Numbered from the stretch's first letter, positions 38,968 to 48,349 are shown. The stretch is 64,000 bases of DNA from Vibrio ponticus (GCF_009938225.1 NZ_AP019657.1:1550001-1614000), one strand, 5' to 3'. A program made the numbers and translations. Notes: generated by a model from the letters alone, not told the origin.

Positions 38968-41900
38968 ATGACGACGTCAGGTTACAAAATTTCGATCCGT
39001 GCAGCGCTAGGCTTGCTGCTAGTAACGATTACTACTCTCACCATTCTGGTCTCAGTAGCTCTGCAGTATCAATTTTCTAAACAAGCAGAGTTAAACAACA
39101 CGCTTAACCAGTATCAAAACATCTCGCAGCAAATAAAGCAGGAGCTACTTTATCTAGACAACACTGCTCGCGGGGTCGTACTTAAGACCAGCGAAGCGAT
39201 TGCTCTTGCCGAACTAAAAAGTGATCCTATCGCACTTACTCGCCTTTTCTCGACCATTCTCCAACACGAACCCAACCTTTACAGTTTGTATATCGCCTCT
39301 GCCGATGATCACGCATTTCAGATGGTTAATCTCAACTCCCCTCTGATACGCGAGAAACTTGCCGCCTCGGAGCACGAACGCTGGTTAACCGTCGAACATA
39401 AGGGTGATGGCAGTGAAAGAATTTCTGAATCCACTTACCTAGATGAACAACTCAATCCATTACGTACTGTGATTGAACCAAGCAACTTCAAGCCATCTCA
39501 ACGCAAATGGTATAAAAATGCGCACTACAATAGCGTTCATCGTACTGACCCTTACCTATTTCACCACGTAAAAATAAACGGCATCAGTTATTCAACCAAA
39601 GTCGATAATAGCGAGTTGGTACTTGGCGCTGATTTAAGCCTAATTACGGTACAGTCTCTATTACACAATGACTATGGTAATCAGGCTCTTCGCTCTTCGT
39701 ATGAAGCGTACCTATTTCTATCTGACGGACGCTTAGTTGCGACAAATCAACAAGTTAAAATCATCAATGATTTACCTATCTTGCCACCATTAGCACTTCC
39801 TATTGAGCTAAAGTCATGGGTGAACTCTGCGCCAAAACTTAAAGTATCTAGCTCTATCGATTGGGAGCCTTTTGACTTTGCCATTTCCGGTCAACCCCAC
39901 GGTTATTCGATAGATTTACTTGAACTCATCTCAGACTTAACTGGATTGCAATTTGATTATGTCAACGGTCAATCTTGGGGCGAATTGATTGACCAATTCA
40001 AAATGGGTGATTTAGATATTTTACATTCAGTCGCCGCACAATATCACCAAACCATTCCCGATAGTCACGGTATAGAGTTCTTTCGTTCTCCATACGCCAT
40101 CGCCCAACAACAAAAAGCGCCGTATATAACCGATAGCCAACAGCTATCGTCACTGAAAATTGGGGTTGATCAAGGCTGGACTAACTACGAAACGTTCCAA
40201 AAAGCTCTCCAACACAGTGAACTTATCTTAGAGCCCAATCTTACTCGTCTATTTGAACAACTTAAAAACCGAGAAATTGATGGCATTTTGAACAGCGAAA
40301 TTGTTCTAAAACGAAAAATCCAAACATCAAATATAAAAGGTATTGAAATCAATCCAATTTCACCTGCTTTGATTGACGACCAATACTACCTCTTAACCTC
40401 TCCCAACAAACAAGCTTTACAGCAAGTTCTGCAATTAGCGTTAAATCATATCGGTCAAAATGCGCGAGATTACCTCAAAGCGAAATGGGGTGGCGAGAAA
40501 ATACTGTATACCCACGTCCCACATACTGAATTGCTCAACTTAGCCAATCAAAGCCGATTGCATGGTCAACTGCACGAATTTGTTAAAGATGGCATCGATT
40601 ATTATTTATACATCGATAAACTCAATACCCAACCCAGTCAAACCATTACGGTTCTGATGCCCAAAGATGAGGTGATGGCAGCGGTTACACAAAGGAGCAT
40701 TTATATCTTGCTCTCTTCACTCGCAATACTCTCCTTTCTCATCCTCGTCGCTTGGCTTATCGCTCGCCCTATGGTTAGACCCATCAAAGCACTCAAGCAA
40801 CAAGCCAATCTTATCTCAAAGCGCCGCTATCATGAGGTGAAAAAAGTGCACAGTAATATCGATGAGGTTGCGCAGCTCTCAAGTGCGTTTATGAGCATGT
40901 CAAAATCACTTCAACACTATGAGCAAGAGCAACGTAATTTCATCGATTCCTTTATCAAGCTGGTTGCTGACGCCATCGATGACAAGTCACATTATACTGG
41001 TGCGCACTGTTTGAGAGTGCCCGAAATCGGTCTGATGCTGGCAGAGGAAGCCCATAAAATAGGTGTGGGTCATTTCGCTAATTTCCATTTCAAGAACGAA
41101 GATGAGTGGCGTGAGTTTCGCATCTCAGCCTGGCTCCATGATTGTGGGAAAATCACCACGCCCGAGTATGTGGTTGATAAAGGAACCAAGCTAGAAACCA
41201 ACTACAATCGCATTCATGAAATTCGTACCCGTTTTGAAGTTCTGTGGCGTGATGCTGAAATTGAGGCATTAAAAGCCATCAATCAAAATCCTCATGAGCA
41301 ACCGCAAATCGAAGCGAAACTGAGCGCTAGACAAAGTGAACTATTACAACAGTTTGATTTTATCGCAACCTCGAATATCGGTAGCGAATTTATGGCAGAT
41401 GAGGATATTGCAAAGATAACCGAAATTGGTAAACAAACCTGGCTACGACATTTCGATGAAACCAAAGGTCTTTCGCCTTTTGAGCGCCAACGCTACAAGA
41501 ATACTGAGCAAAAACTGCCGACTGAAGAACCTTTATTAAGCAACAAGCCACAACATATTATTCATCGCGATATCCCTTATCGCCTTGACCCAAAGTTCGG
41601 CATCAATATGGACGTTCCTGATTATCTTTACAATTATGGCGAGCTCTACAACCTCTCCATTCGACGTGGCACGCTCACCTTTGAAGAGCGCTTTAAAATT
41701 AACGAGCATATGATTAGCGGCATCAAAATGCTCGACAATATCCCATTTCCCGAAGAGCTCAAGCACGTGCCACGATACGCTTCCACTCACCACGAGACGC
41801 TAAAAGGAAGCGGATATCCGCGTAAACTTAAAGCCGATGATTTATCCATACCTGAGCGTATTCTCGCGGTATCCGACGTATTTGAAGCACTGACAGCGGC

Positions 41901-42093
41901 GGATAGACCCTATAAACCAGCCAAAAACCTTAAACAGGCACTCGACATCATGTATTACATGGTACTTGATGAACATTTGGACAAAGAAGTCTTCAAGCTA
42001 TTTATCGATAGTGGCGTCTATTTAAAATACGCTCAAAAATATCTAAAATCCGAACAACTGGTCGATGTTGACGTTAGCTTATATCAACTTTAA
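38968..42093 (+). CDS. Membrane HD-GYP phosphodiesterase with Cache and periplasmic-binding sensor domains
   Basis: A 1041-residue protein predicted to cut cyclic di-GMP or 3'3'-cGAMP. Membrane helix (about 11-32), dCache-like periplasmic region (about 35-270), a bacterial solute-binding (SBP_bac_3-like) domain (about 290-505), second helix (577-599), HAMP, then HD-GYP. The HD pair is His724-Asp725 (LHDCGK); the HHE-GxGYP block is at 941-951, about 217 residues later. In the usual layout they are about 70 apart, so there is an insertion of about 145 residues. The ATG at 38968 is chosen because GGAG lies six bases upstream; an ATG at 38956 is also in frame. Confidence 0.88.
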   Translation: MTTSGYKISIRAALGLLLVTITTLTILVSVALQYQFSKQAELNNTLNQYQNISQQIKQELLYLDNTARGVVLKTSEAIALAELKSDPIALTRLFSTILQHEPNLYSLYIASADDHAFQMVNLNSPLIREKLAASEHERWLTVEHKGDGSERISESTYLDEQLNPLRTVIEPSNFKPSQRKWYKNAHYNSVHRTDPYLFHHVKINGISYSTKVDNSELVLGADLSLITVQSLLHNDYGNQALRSSYEAYLFLSDGRLVATNQQVKIINDLPILPPLALPIELKSWVNSAPKLKVSSSIDWEPFDFAISGQPHGYSIDLLELISDLTGLQFDYVNGQSWGELIDQFKMGDLDILHSVAAQYHQTIPDSHGIEFFRSPYAIAQQQKAPYITDSQQLSSLKIGVDQGWTNYETFQKALQHSELILEPNLTRLFEQLKNREIDGILNSEIVLKRKIQTSNIKGIEINPISPALIDDQYYLLTSPNKQALQQVLQLALNHIGQNARDYLKAKWGGEKILYTHVPHTELLNLANQSRLHGQLHEFVKDGIDYYLYIDKLNTQPSQTITVLMPKDEVMAAVTQRSIYILLSSLAILSFLILVAWLIARPMVRPIKALKQQANLISKRRYHEVKKVHSNIDEVAQLSSAFMSMSKSLQHYEQEQRNFIDSFIKLVADAIDDKSHYTGAHCLRVPEIGLMLAEEAHKIGVGHFANFHFKNEDEWREFRISAWLHDCGKITTPEYVVDKGTKLETNYNRIHEIRTRFEVLWRDAEIEALKAINQNPHEQPQIEAKLSARQSELLQQFDFIATSNIGSEFMADEDIAKITEIGKQTWLRHFDETKGLSPFERQRYKNTEQKLPTEEPLLSNKPQHIIHRDIPYRLDPKFGINMDVPDYLYNYGELYNLSIRRGTLTFEERFKINEHMISGIKMLDNIPFPEELKHVPRYASTHHETLKGSGYPRKLKADDLSIPERILAVSDVFEALTAADRPYKPAKNLKQALDIMYYMVLDEHLDKEVFKLFIDSGVYLKYAQKYLKSEQLVDVDVSLYQL

Positions 42094-42189
42094 CCTGGTT
42101 ATCTTATATATACACTTATAGACAGCGCCAACACTGATTTAGAACACTATTACCCGAGCGTTGAATAAGGTCGTTGCCTGCACTTAATA

Positions 42190-43194
42190 TTATTTATTGT
42201 AGAAATCCTTATACCAAGCCACAAACTCTGCTACCCCTTCTTTTACCGTCACTTTAGGTTTATACCCTGTTGCAGAAAACAGATCGTCTGTATCGGCATA
42301 AGTTTGGTAAACATCTCCAGGTTGCATCTCTCGGAAATTCTTTTTCGCTTCAATACCGAGCTCACTCTCAATTGACTGAACAAATTCCATTAAATTAATT
42401 GGTGACCCATGACCAATATTATAAACAGCATATGGTGCAGAGCTGCTTGCTGGTGTGCCTGATTCAACCGTCCACGTTTGATTATGTGTCGGTATCACAT
42501 CCGCAATGCGAACGACACCTTCAACGATATCATCAACATGAGTAAAATCACGCCACATATCACCGTTGTTATTGATGTCGATAGTCTCACCATCCAAGAT
42601 TTTTTTGGTAAAGATAAATGGCGCCATATCAGGTCGCCCCCAAGAACCATAGACAGTGAAAAAACGCAGTCCTGTGGTTGGGATATCATACAAATGGGAA
42701 TAACTGTGCGCCATCAACTCATTGGATTTCTTGGTCGCTGCATATAACGATACCGGATGATCAACACTATCAGAGGTGGCGAATGGCACTTTTGCATTCA
42801 GACCGTACACCGAGCTCGACGAAGCATAGAGCAAATGTCGCACCTTGGTTTGACGGCAGCCTTCAAGGATATTGAGATGACCAACCAAATTGGATTCACC
42901 GTATGCATGGGGATTTTCTAGTGAATAACGCACCCCTGCTTGTGCAGCCAAATGAATCACGCGGTCAAATCTCTCTTCAGCAAAAAGCAACGCCATCTGT
43001 TTTCGGTCTGAAATATCCATTTCAATAAATTTAAACAGGGGATTTTCTATTCTTGATAATCGCGCCTTCTTTAAATTGACATCATAATAATCATTGACAT
43101 TATCAATACCAACAACTTGATGCCCGGCACTATTTAGCTTTTCTACTGTTGCGCTACCAATAAAACCCGCCGCTCCTGTGACTAAATATTTCAT
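42190..43194 (-). CDS. UDP-glucuronate 4-epimerase-like NAD-dependent epimerase
   Basis: A 334-residue short-chain dehydrogenase-type epimerase. NAD-binding GAAGFIG (7-13) and the catalytic SLYAATKKSNE (YxxxK) are present. GIDNVNDYYDVNLKKARL and GPWGRPDMA-like (GSWGRPDMAPF) segments are those of UDP-glucuronate 4-epimerases, which make UDP-galacturonate for capsule or LPS. It is an orphan: no glycosyltransferase or UDP-glucose dehydrogenase gene is close. AAGGTG upstream supports the start. The gap beyond it is AT-rich. Confidence 0.88.
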   Translation of the reverse strand: MKYLVTGAAGFIGSATVEKLNSAGHQVVGIDNVNDYYDVNLKKARLSRIENPLFKFIEMDISDRKQMALLFAEERFDRVIHLAAQAGVRYSLENPHAYGESNLVGHLNILEGCRQTKVRHLLYASSSSVYGLNAKVPFATSDSVDHPVSLYAATKKSNELMAHSYSHLYDIPTTGLRFFTVYGSWGRPDMAPFIFTKKILDGETIDINNNGDMWRDFTHVDDIVEGVVRIADVIPTHNQTWTVESGTPASSSAPYAVYNIGHGSPINLMEFVQSIESELGIEAKKNFREMQPGDVYQTYADTDDLFSATGYKPKVTVKEGVAEFVAWYKDFYNK

Positions 43195-43678
43195 ATACTT
43201 TCACCTTACAGTAATTTAGATAAGTTAATTCAAAACCTATAAAAACTACTTTCACTCGGTATTAGTGCACAAGTCGCAGTCTTTGCTTAACCCTTATATA
43301 TTACTCATTTATCAAGACTAAGTTTTTGTTTCATTCAAATTACATATTTATGCCGACAATTTGTTAAATATCGGAGAATTATCATAATTAATAATCCTTC
43401 CTAATCTATATCATATAATTTTGAGTTTGATTCAATGTGGATTAACCAGGTGATTTTTAATTTATTACTATTCATACTCGAAAATATCACCACACCTTCA
43501 AGTCTGTGGTTTTGCAAAGCTTCCAGGATAAGACACCGTCCGTATTGCAACTCGACTCGCTCACTAAGTGCTGCAAGAACACCAGAACCCTTCACCTCTA
43601 CCCAAGAACTCCTACTTAAGTGATGACAAATAGGCTAGAATGCGCGCCATTATCTTCGTTTTGAGCATTCCTTATTTC
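43195..43678. other. Gene-free AT-rich divergent intergenic region
   Basis: About 480 bases between the epimerase and the DEAD helicase. Small open frames here look like chance. A TAGAAT -10-like box with a GCGCGCC discriminator lies about 30-40 bases before the helicase start. Nothing else is supported. Confidence 0.45.
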
Positions 43679-44965
43679 ATGACTACTGCTAAATCACCAG
43701 CAAACTTTGCTGAACTCAACCTGATTCAACCCTTGCTGGCAAGATTGACCGAGCTTGAGTATCAACAAGCAACACCCATTCAAGCACAAGTGATCCCAAC
43801 TGTTTTAGCAGGTCGTGACCTTATTGCTGGCGCGAATACGGGTTCTGGTAAAACCGCAGCCTTCGCTCTTCCTCTGCTGCAGAATATTTTCATTAACCAC
43901 CACCCAACGCTTTACCGCAAAAATAACTCTGTAACAGGACTGGTTCTGGTTCCAACCCGTGAACTAGCCAAACAAGTCGCTGACAACATCAAGTCTTATT
44001 CCGCCCATTTTAATGGCGCAGTCAAAACTGTTTGTGTTTTTGGTGGTGTATCCGTTAACAGCCAAATGTTAGCGTTACGTGGTGGTGCAGATATTCTAGT
44101 GGCGACGCCAGGACGTCTATTAGACTTAGTTTCAAGCAACGCCATCAAGCTTGATAGAGTCAAAACCTTGGTGCTTGATGAAGCAGACCGAATGTTAAGC
44201 CTCGGCTTTACGGAAGAACTGACTGAAATACTCTCACAGCTACCAAAACAGAAGCAGACCTTGCTGTTTTCCGCGACTTTCCCTGAAGAAGTTCAAGCAT
44301 TAACCCAAGATCTGCTGACTGATCCTGTTGAAGTGCAACTGCAAAGCAATGATGCCAGTACCCTTGTTCAACGAGTATTCACCGTCGATAAAGGTAAAAA
44401 AACCGCCCTACTGGCGCACTTAGTGAAACAGCATGATTGGCGCCAAGCACTAATTTTTGTCAACTCAAAAAATGGCTGTGAACATCTTGCCGATAAGCTT
44501 TATAAGCGCGGTATTTCTGTTGAAGTATTCCACGGTGACCAAAGCCAAGGTGCGCGAACTCGCGTTTTGGAAGACTTCAAAGCAGGACAACTGGATGTAC
44601 TCGTTGCCACTGACATTGCGGCTCGAGGGTTAGACGTCGAAAAGCTACCGGTCGTGATTAACTATGACCTACCACGCAGTCCTTCTGACTACATGCACCG
44701 TATCGGTCGAAGCGGTCGTGCCGGTGAAGTTGGTTTAGCACTATCACTGATTGATTATGAAGATTACCACCACTTCAAAGTGATCGAGAAAAAGAACAAA
44801 ATCCGACTTGAGCGCGAACAAGTGCCTGGTTTTGAGGTCACTGAAACCATCACTGAATCAATGCTTAATGCGAACAAGCCAATGGCAAAACCTGCTGGCA
44901 CGGGCAAGAAAAAGCGCAAAAAGAAACAAGCCGCTACTGGTGATGTGTGGTTGAAAAACGCTTAA
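43679..44965 (+). CDS. DEAD-box ATP-dependent RNA helicase (RhlE-like)
   Basis: A 428-residue DEAD-box helicase with Q motif (QQATPIQAQVIP), motif I (GANTGSGKTAA), DEAD, SAT (LLFSATFPEE), PTREL, TPGR and HRIGRSGRAG. The basic tail (GKKKRKKKQAA) suggests RNA binding. Likely works in RNA remodelling or decay; a RhlE-like member is most probable but the exact paralogue cannot be set. The start ATG at 43679 (MTTAKSPANFAEL) is preferred over the in-frame 43640. Confidence 0.9.
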   Translation: MTTAKSPANFAELNLIQPLLARLTELEYQQATPIQAQVIPTVLAGRDLIAGANTGSGKTAAFALPLLQNIFINHHPTLYRKNNSVTGLVLVPTRELAKQVADNIKSYSAHFNGAVKTVCVFGGVSVNSQMLALRGGADILVATPGRLLDLVSSNAIKLDRVKTLVLDEADRMLSLGFTEELTEILSQLPKQKQTLLFSATFPEEVQALTQDLLTDPVEVQLQSNDASTLVQRVFTVDKGKKTALLAHLVKQHDWRQALIFVNSKNGCEHLADKLYKRGISVEVFHGDQSQGARTRVLEDFKAGQLDVLVATDIAARGLDVEKLPVVINYDLPRSPSDYMHRIGRSGRAGEVGLALSLIDYEDYHHFKVIEKKNKIRLEREQVPGFEVTETITESMLNANKPMAKPAGTGKKKRKKKQAATGDVWLKNA

Positions 44966-44993
44966 TCATTCCGATTCAGCTAAGCTAAAATGT

Positions 44994-45020
44994 AAAAGCA
45001 GCCAATGGCTGCTTTTGTTG
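44994..45020. terminator. Bidirectional terminator after the DEAD helicase
   Basis: AAAAGCAGCC, loop AAT, GGCTGCTTTT then GTTG; an A-run and a T-run flank the stem, suited to both convergent genes. Confidence 0.85.
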
Positions 45021-45023
45021 TAT

Positions 45024-46247
45024 CTACTTAATCGCGTGAGTAATAAAACGTCTCACCTCATCATTATCGGTTGGATTCACAAACGACGGGGTAATATTTT
45101 GTGGTGGATTAAAGATGCCCTTCTCAACCAAGCGGTTAATTTGCGGTAAGTGCATCAATGCCGTCTTACCACACAGCAGATTAAGAAAACCTTCTTGCTC
45201 CTCATAGGCGTGCAATACCTCATGAAATCCGCGTAAATACAGATAGTCTTTGGTAAAGCCACCGCCTCGATAAACGCGAGAAGTGATGGTAAAGGCTAAG
45301 TTCTTCTCTACCCCCAATTGCTCTTTAAGCATCATAAATGTGGTGCGGAACGATTTGTCTTTAATCATGGATTCGACTGCTAGCACCCGCAGCGCAAGAA
45401 TTTTCAGTCGCTTGATGGTTAAATGCCCAGCCAAATACTCACTTAGAATAGCCATGCCTTCTTGGGTCATAGTATTCACCGGGCAGCCCAGTTGCAGCAC
45501 TTTAAAAGGCTGACTTTGCGCATTCAGCGTGGTGACGAGGTGGACACCGAGCTCATGGTGAGCCAATGCATGCGCTTCAATCAGCGGCACTTTCGCTGCA
45601 CTGTTAATCTTGACCGTGGTCTTATTTACCAGAGCGTTGGCGATCATATTGTCATCCACCAGCAAGTCATATTGGTAGCCTTGCTGTTGAGCGAACTGTT
45701 CCATGATCGCTTGGATACCATTGGCATCGACTAATTGCTCATCGTCGTCTGAATCTGGCAAATGGAGAATGAAACTGGCGTTGCGAATATCTTTTTCGGT
45801 GGGTTCGCCAAAGTAACGCAGCGAGTTGTAAAGAAAATCTTGGCTGCCTAACGTTTCGATTTGATCGATCTTATCAACGTAAGAGATGATCACATCTTCA
45901 TAGATGCGCTGCAAATCTGCATCTTCCACTTTCTCAATCGGTAAGTTGAATAACTGACGCTTGAGCTGAAATGCATTGATGCCACTTGGCTTATAAGTAA
46001 ATTGCGGCTCGGTTGAAAAGTGGCGCTTAAAAAAGTCCGCTTTTTGTTGATTGTAGTTAGTTGGGCTAACCGCACTTAATATCTCGATTCCGTTTACTAA
46101 TGAAAACAGCTCGCTATCCAGCGCTTTGGCATGCTTGAGCGTAGCATGCGTCAATGGAATGATGTTTTCTCTGTTCAATCTACTTACCCCGGCAATTCTT
46201 CCATGTGTATAAACACGTGACTCCATCACGTTTTGGGGATTTATCAT
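45024..46247 (-). CDS. DUF1704 (QEGLA-motif) metallopeptidase-like protein
   Basis: A 407-residue protein of the flavohaemoglobin-expression-modulating QEGLA family. Zinc-type HHELGVH (HExxH variant) and NTMTQEGMAILSEYL, with M in place of the family L (QEGMA), are present. The family is related to eukaryotic KIAA0895/MATCAP tubulin carboxypeptidases, so a carboxypeptidase-type metalloenzyme is possible. It was named for effects on flavohaemoglobin expression, but the target is unknown here. No signal peptide. Convergent with the helicase; the TrmH-type gene is divergent upstream. Confidence 0.83.
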   Translation of the reverse strand: MINPQNVMESRVYTHGRIAGVSRLNRENIIPLTHATLKHAKALDSELFSLVNGIEILSAVSPTNYNQQKADFFKRHFSTEPQFTYKPSGINAFQLKRQLFNLPIEKVEDADLQRIYEDVIISYVDKIDQIETLGSQDFLYNSLRYFGEPTEKDIRNASFILHLPDSDDDEQLVDANGIQAIMEQFAQQQGYQYDLLVDDNMIANALVNKTTVKINSAAKVPLIEAHALAHHELGVHLVTTLNAQSQPFKVLQLGCPVNTMTQEGMAILSEYLAGHLTIKRLKILALRVLAVESMIKDKSFRTTFMMLKEQLGVEKNLAFTITSRVYRGGGFTKDYLYLRGFHEVLHAYEEQEGFLNLLCGKTALMHLPQINRLVEKGIFNPPQNITPSFVNPTDNDEVRRFITHAIK

Positions 46248-46439
46248 TAAACTAAAGCAATAAAGCTTGAGCTATCCCCATTGACAATATGCGCTCATTC
46301 ACATCACTCAACAATTAACCGCTCAGGACATTTTCTCAACCAGTGAGACTCGGATAATTTTTACGCCAACTGGGTCACTAAACGAGCTAAACTCACTAGC
46401 ATTTCGGTGCAATCATAGAATCTAAAGGTAACTTGGGTA

Positions 46440-46445
46440 TATAAT
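46440..46445 (+). promoter_or_regulatory. Candidate -10 box before the RNA methyltransferase
   Basis: TATAAT followed by a CCCCGCG discriminator, 28 bases before the start codon. The -35 match is poor. Confidence 0.4.
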
Positions 46446-46472
46446 CCCCGCGTTTTCATCTGGGACAATAAA

Positions 46473-47207
46473 ATGATTTCAAAGAACCAACTCAAATTGC
46501 TACGTGCTTTAGGGCAAAAGAAGCAGCGCAAGGCGCACGGCTTATTCCTTGTTCAAGGTGAGAAAAACGTACTTGAACTTGCAACAAGTGATCTCGTGGT
46601 TAAACACGTTTTCGGCACAGCAGAATTTTTAGCTGAAAACCAATCAACACTGAGCCGTTTTGAATGTATTGAAGCATCGCTGGATGATTTAACCAAAGCG
46701 AGTACTTTGGTCAGTAATAACGCAGCAATCGCAGTGGTAGAGATCCCTCGTTACGCTCAGCCGCAAGCACAAGGCTTAATGATTGCGCTAGATGGCGTGC
46801 AAGACCCAGGTAACTTGGGAACCATTATTCGTGTTGCAGATTGGTATGGCATCAAACACATCATCGCAAGTAGCGATTGCGCCGACCCATACAATCCAAA
46901 AACCATCAGTGCCACCATGGGCAGTTTTGGTCGCGTGCAAGTACACCAAGTTGATTTACCAAACTACTTGGCTGAGGCAAACCTACCTGTTTATGGTGCA
47001 TTCTTAGAAGGTGTAAGCGTACATCAAACTGAATTTGCCGCAGAAGGCATTCTACTGATGGGCAGTGAATCTCACGGTATTCGCGCGGAAGCGGCGAAAT
47101 TTGTCACAGACAAAATCACTATTCCTGCATTTGGTGGCGCAGAGTCGCTCAATGTAGCGATGGCAACAGGCATTATCCTCGACAATATTCGTCGTCAACA
47201 CAGTTAA
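46473..47207 (+). CDS. TrmH/SpoU-family RNA 2'-O-methyltransferase
   Basis: A 244-residue SPOUT methyltransferase that methylates a ribose of rRNA or tRNA with SAM. The N-terminal substrate-binding SpoU_sub_bind segment (KKQRKAHGLFLVQGEKNV) precedes the knot fold: ALDGVQDPGNLGTIIRVADWYG (motif 1), GSESHGI (motif 2) and IPAFGGAESLNVAMATGI (motif 3). These are standard. The target nucleotide cannot be read from sequence. A repeat-filled gap follows. Confidence 0.9.
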   Translation: MISKNQLKLLRALGQKKQRKAHGLFLVQGEKNVLELATSDLVVKHVFGTAEFLAENQSTLSRFECIEASLDDLTKASTLVSNNAAIAVVEIPRYAQPQAQGLMIALDGVQDPGNLGTIIRVADWYGIKHIIASSDCADPYNPKTISATMGSFGRVQVHQVDLPNYLAEANLPVYGAFLEGVSVHQTEFAAEGILLMGSESHGIRAEAAKFVTDKITIPAFGGAESLNVAMATGIILDNIRRQHS

Positions 47208-47258
47208 AGCCACCATCGGTTGTTGTACAAGTGCGCATAAATCACGCTGCAATTATTA

Positions 47259-47586
47259 AGACGCTAGACTAGGTTCATCTTGTTATCATAGTTCGAATCA
47301 CCTAGCTTCCTTTGCGCTAACTATTTGCGGCTACAGCTAGACGACAAGTGAGAAAATCCTCTGAGCATAGGCTACTATGAGATGAGGTTTTCGAGCACAC
47401 GTCAACAACGCTGTAATGTCAAAGACGCTGGACTAGGTTCATCTTGCTATCATAGTTTGAATCACCTAGCTTCCTTTGCACTAATTATTTGCGGCTACAG
47501 CTAGGCGACAAGTGAGAAAAGCCTCTGAGCATAGGCTACTATGTGATGAGGTTTTCGAGCACACGTCAACAACGCTGTAGTTGCAA
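47259..47586. repeat. Tandem pair of 164-bp ERIC-like palindromic units
   Basis: Two direct copies with a period of 164 bases (47259-47422 and 47423-47586), differing at few positions. Each has a first 65-base part with a CTAGGTTC ... GAATCACCTAG inverted pair, then a long imperfect palindrome centred on CCTCTGAGCATAG ... CTATG-GATGAGG, with outer ACAGC ... GAC arms. The right arm (GATGAGGTTTTCGAGCACAC, then AACGCTGTA, TAGGACGGG) resembles the right half of the ERIC element described in enterobacteria and vibrios. No ORF is seen. Confidence 0.8.
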
Positions 47587-47603
47587 ATAGGACGGGCAAA
47601 AGC

Positions 47604-47643
47604 AAAAAAGCGTAACGCTGAAACACAGCCGTTACGCTTTTTT
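47604..47643. terminator. Terminator (long stem) after fdxA
   Basis: AAAAAAGCGTAACG-CTG, loop AAACA, CAG-C-CGTTACGCTTTTTT: a long stem with T-runs on both strands. It serves fdxA on the minus strand and closes the repeat block. Confidence 0.88.
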
Positions 47644-47661
47644 ATATCGACAAGTAAAAGC

Positions 47662-47985
47662 TTATCGCTCTAGCATATCCAACTTATCGGCTACACCGTT
47701 CCACTTTTCAGCTTCATCCATTGCTGGTTTTACTTCTGTTTGCACAGGCCAAATCTCAGCAAGTTCAGCATTTAGCTCTTTGTAGATTTCTTGACCTTCA
47801 GGTAATTCATCTTCTTGAAAGATCGCCTGCGCTGCACATTCATCAACACATAAACCGCAGTCGATACATTCAATTGGGTTGATTACCATAAAGTTTGGGC
47901 CCTCATGGAAGGCATCTGCTGGGCATACCGCGACACAGTCAGTGTATTTACATTGGATACAGTTATCCGTTACGACAAACGCCAT
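47662..47985 (-). CDS. fdxA: Ferredoxin FdxA (3Fe-4S/4Fe-4S)
   Basis: A 107-residue seven-iron ferredoxin, a cytosolic electron carrier. Cysteines at 9, 17 and 50 would bind the 3Fe-4S cluster and 21, 40, 43 and 46 the 4Fe-4S cluster; [12 protein letters not shown] and [12 protein letters not shown] are the motifs. The C-terminal helix ([13 protein letters not shown]) is also typical. The ATG at 47985 (MAFVVTDN) is chosen over 47994. It stands between two repeat blocks. Confidence 0.93.
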   Translation of the reverse strand: MAFVVTDNCIQCKYTDCVAVCPADAFHEGPNFMVINPIECIDCGLCVDECAAQAIFQEDELPEGQEIYKELNAELAEIWPVQTEVKPAMDEAEKWNGVADKLDMLER

Positions 47986-48033
47986 GACAATCAACTCTTA
48001 ATTCGTCAAAAAATAAGGCGGGAATAATACTTA

Positions 48034-48137
48034 TATACTCAAGTGACTTCAAGATGCAGGATTCAGAGCATTGTCACTGAATCAGCACCATTAGATTATT
48101 TGAGTATTCCCCATAACTTCAAGAGACTAGCAATCAA
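48034..48137. repeat. Nested palindromic intergenic repeat
   Basis: Outer arms ATACTCAA and TTGAGTAT enclose an inner hairpin ATTCAG ... CTGAAT, with CTTCAAG repeated on both sides. The text ACTCAAGTGACTTCAAGATG is of a type commonly seen between Vibrio genes. Partial relatives are at 14379-14430 and 63916-63944. Confidence 0.6.
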
Positions 48138-48215
48138 ACCTAATCGCTTGAGTCCTTTTTAGTTTACACCCAAACCATCAAATTATGTGACTAAGCAAGC
48201 CTCCCCCTAAACATA

Positions 48216-48297
48216 GAAAGCCTCTGAACATAGATCAATTAGGTGATGAGGTTTGCGAGTGCCAACCAACGACGCTGTGGATTCAAGTAGGACGGGG
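48216..48297 (+). repeat. ERIC-like element, third and partial copy
   Basis: CCTCTGAACATAG, then GGTGATGAGGTTTGCGAGTG, CCAACGACGCTGT and TTCAAGTAGGACGGG. It matches the right two-thirds of the units at 47259-47586 and the ERIC right half (as recalled). The left 65-base part of those units is missing. Confidence 0.72.
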
Positions 48298-48307
48298 ATT
48301 TTTTAGT

Positions 48308-48336
48308 ATGACAGACAAAGGAAATTCTCGTAAAAT
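48308..48336 (+). promoter_or_regulatory. Candidate promoter of the FAD-enzyme gene
   Basis: ATGACA (48308) and TAAAAT (48331), spacer 17 bases, followed by a GCGCGCC discriminator, as in stringently controlled promoters. Confidence 0.5.
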
Positions 48337-48349
48337 GCGCGCCATTGTG

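Noticed and set aside
43401..43623. Two overlapping frames of about 60 residues before the DEAD helicase
   Set aside because: AT-rich sequence on both strands, with no ribosome site and no protein-like features.
47259..47586. CRISPR-like array
   Set aside because: Only two copies of a long palindromic unit, with no spacers and no cas genes.
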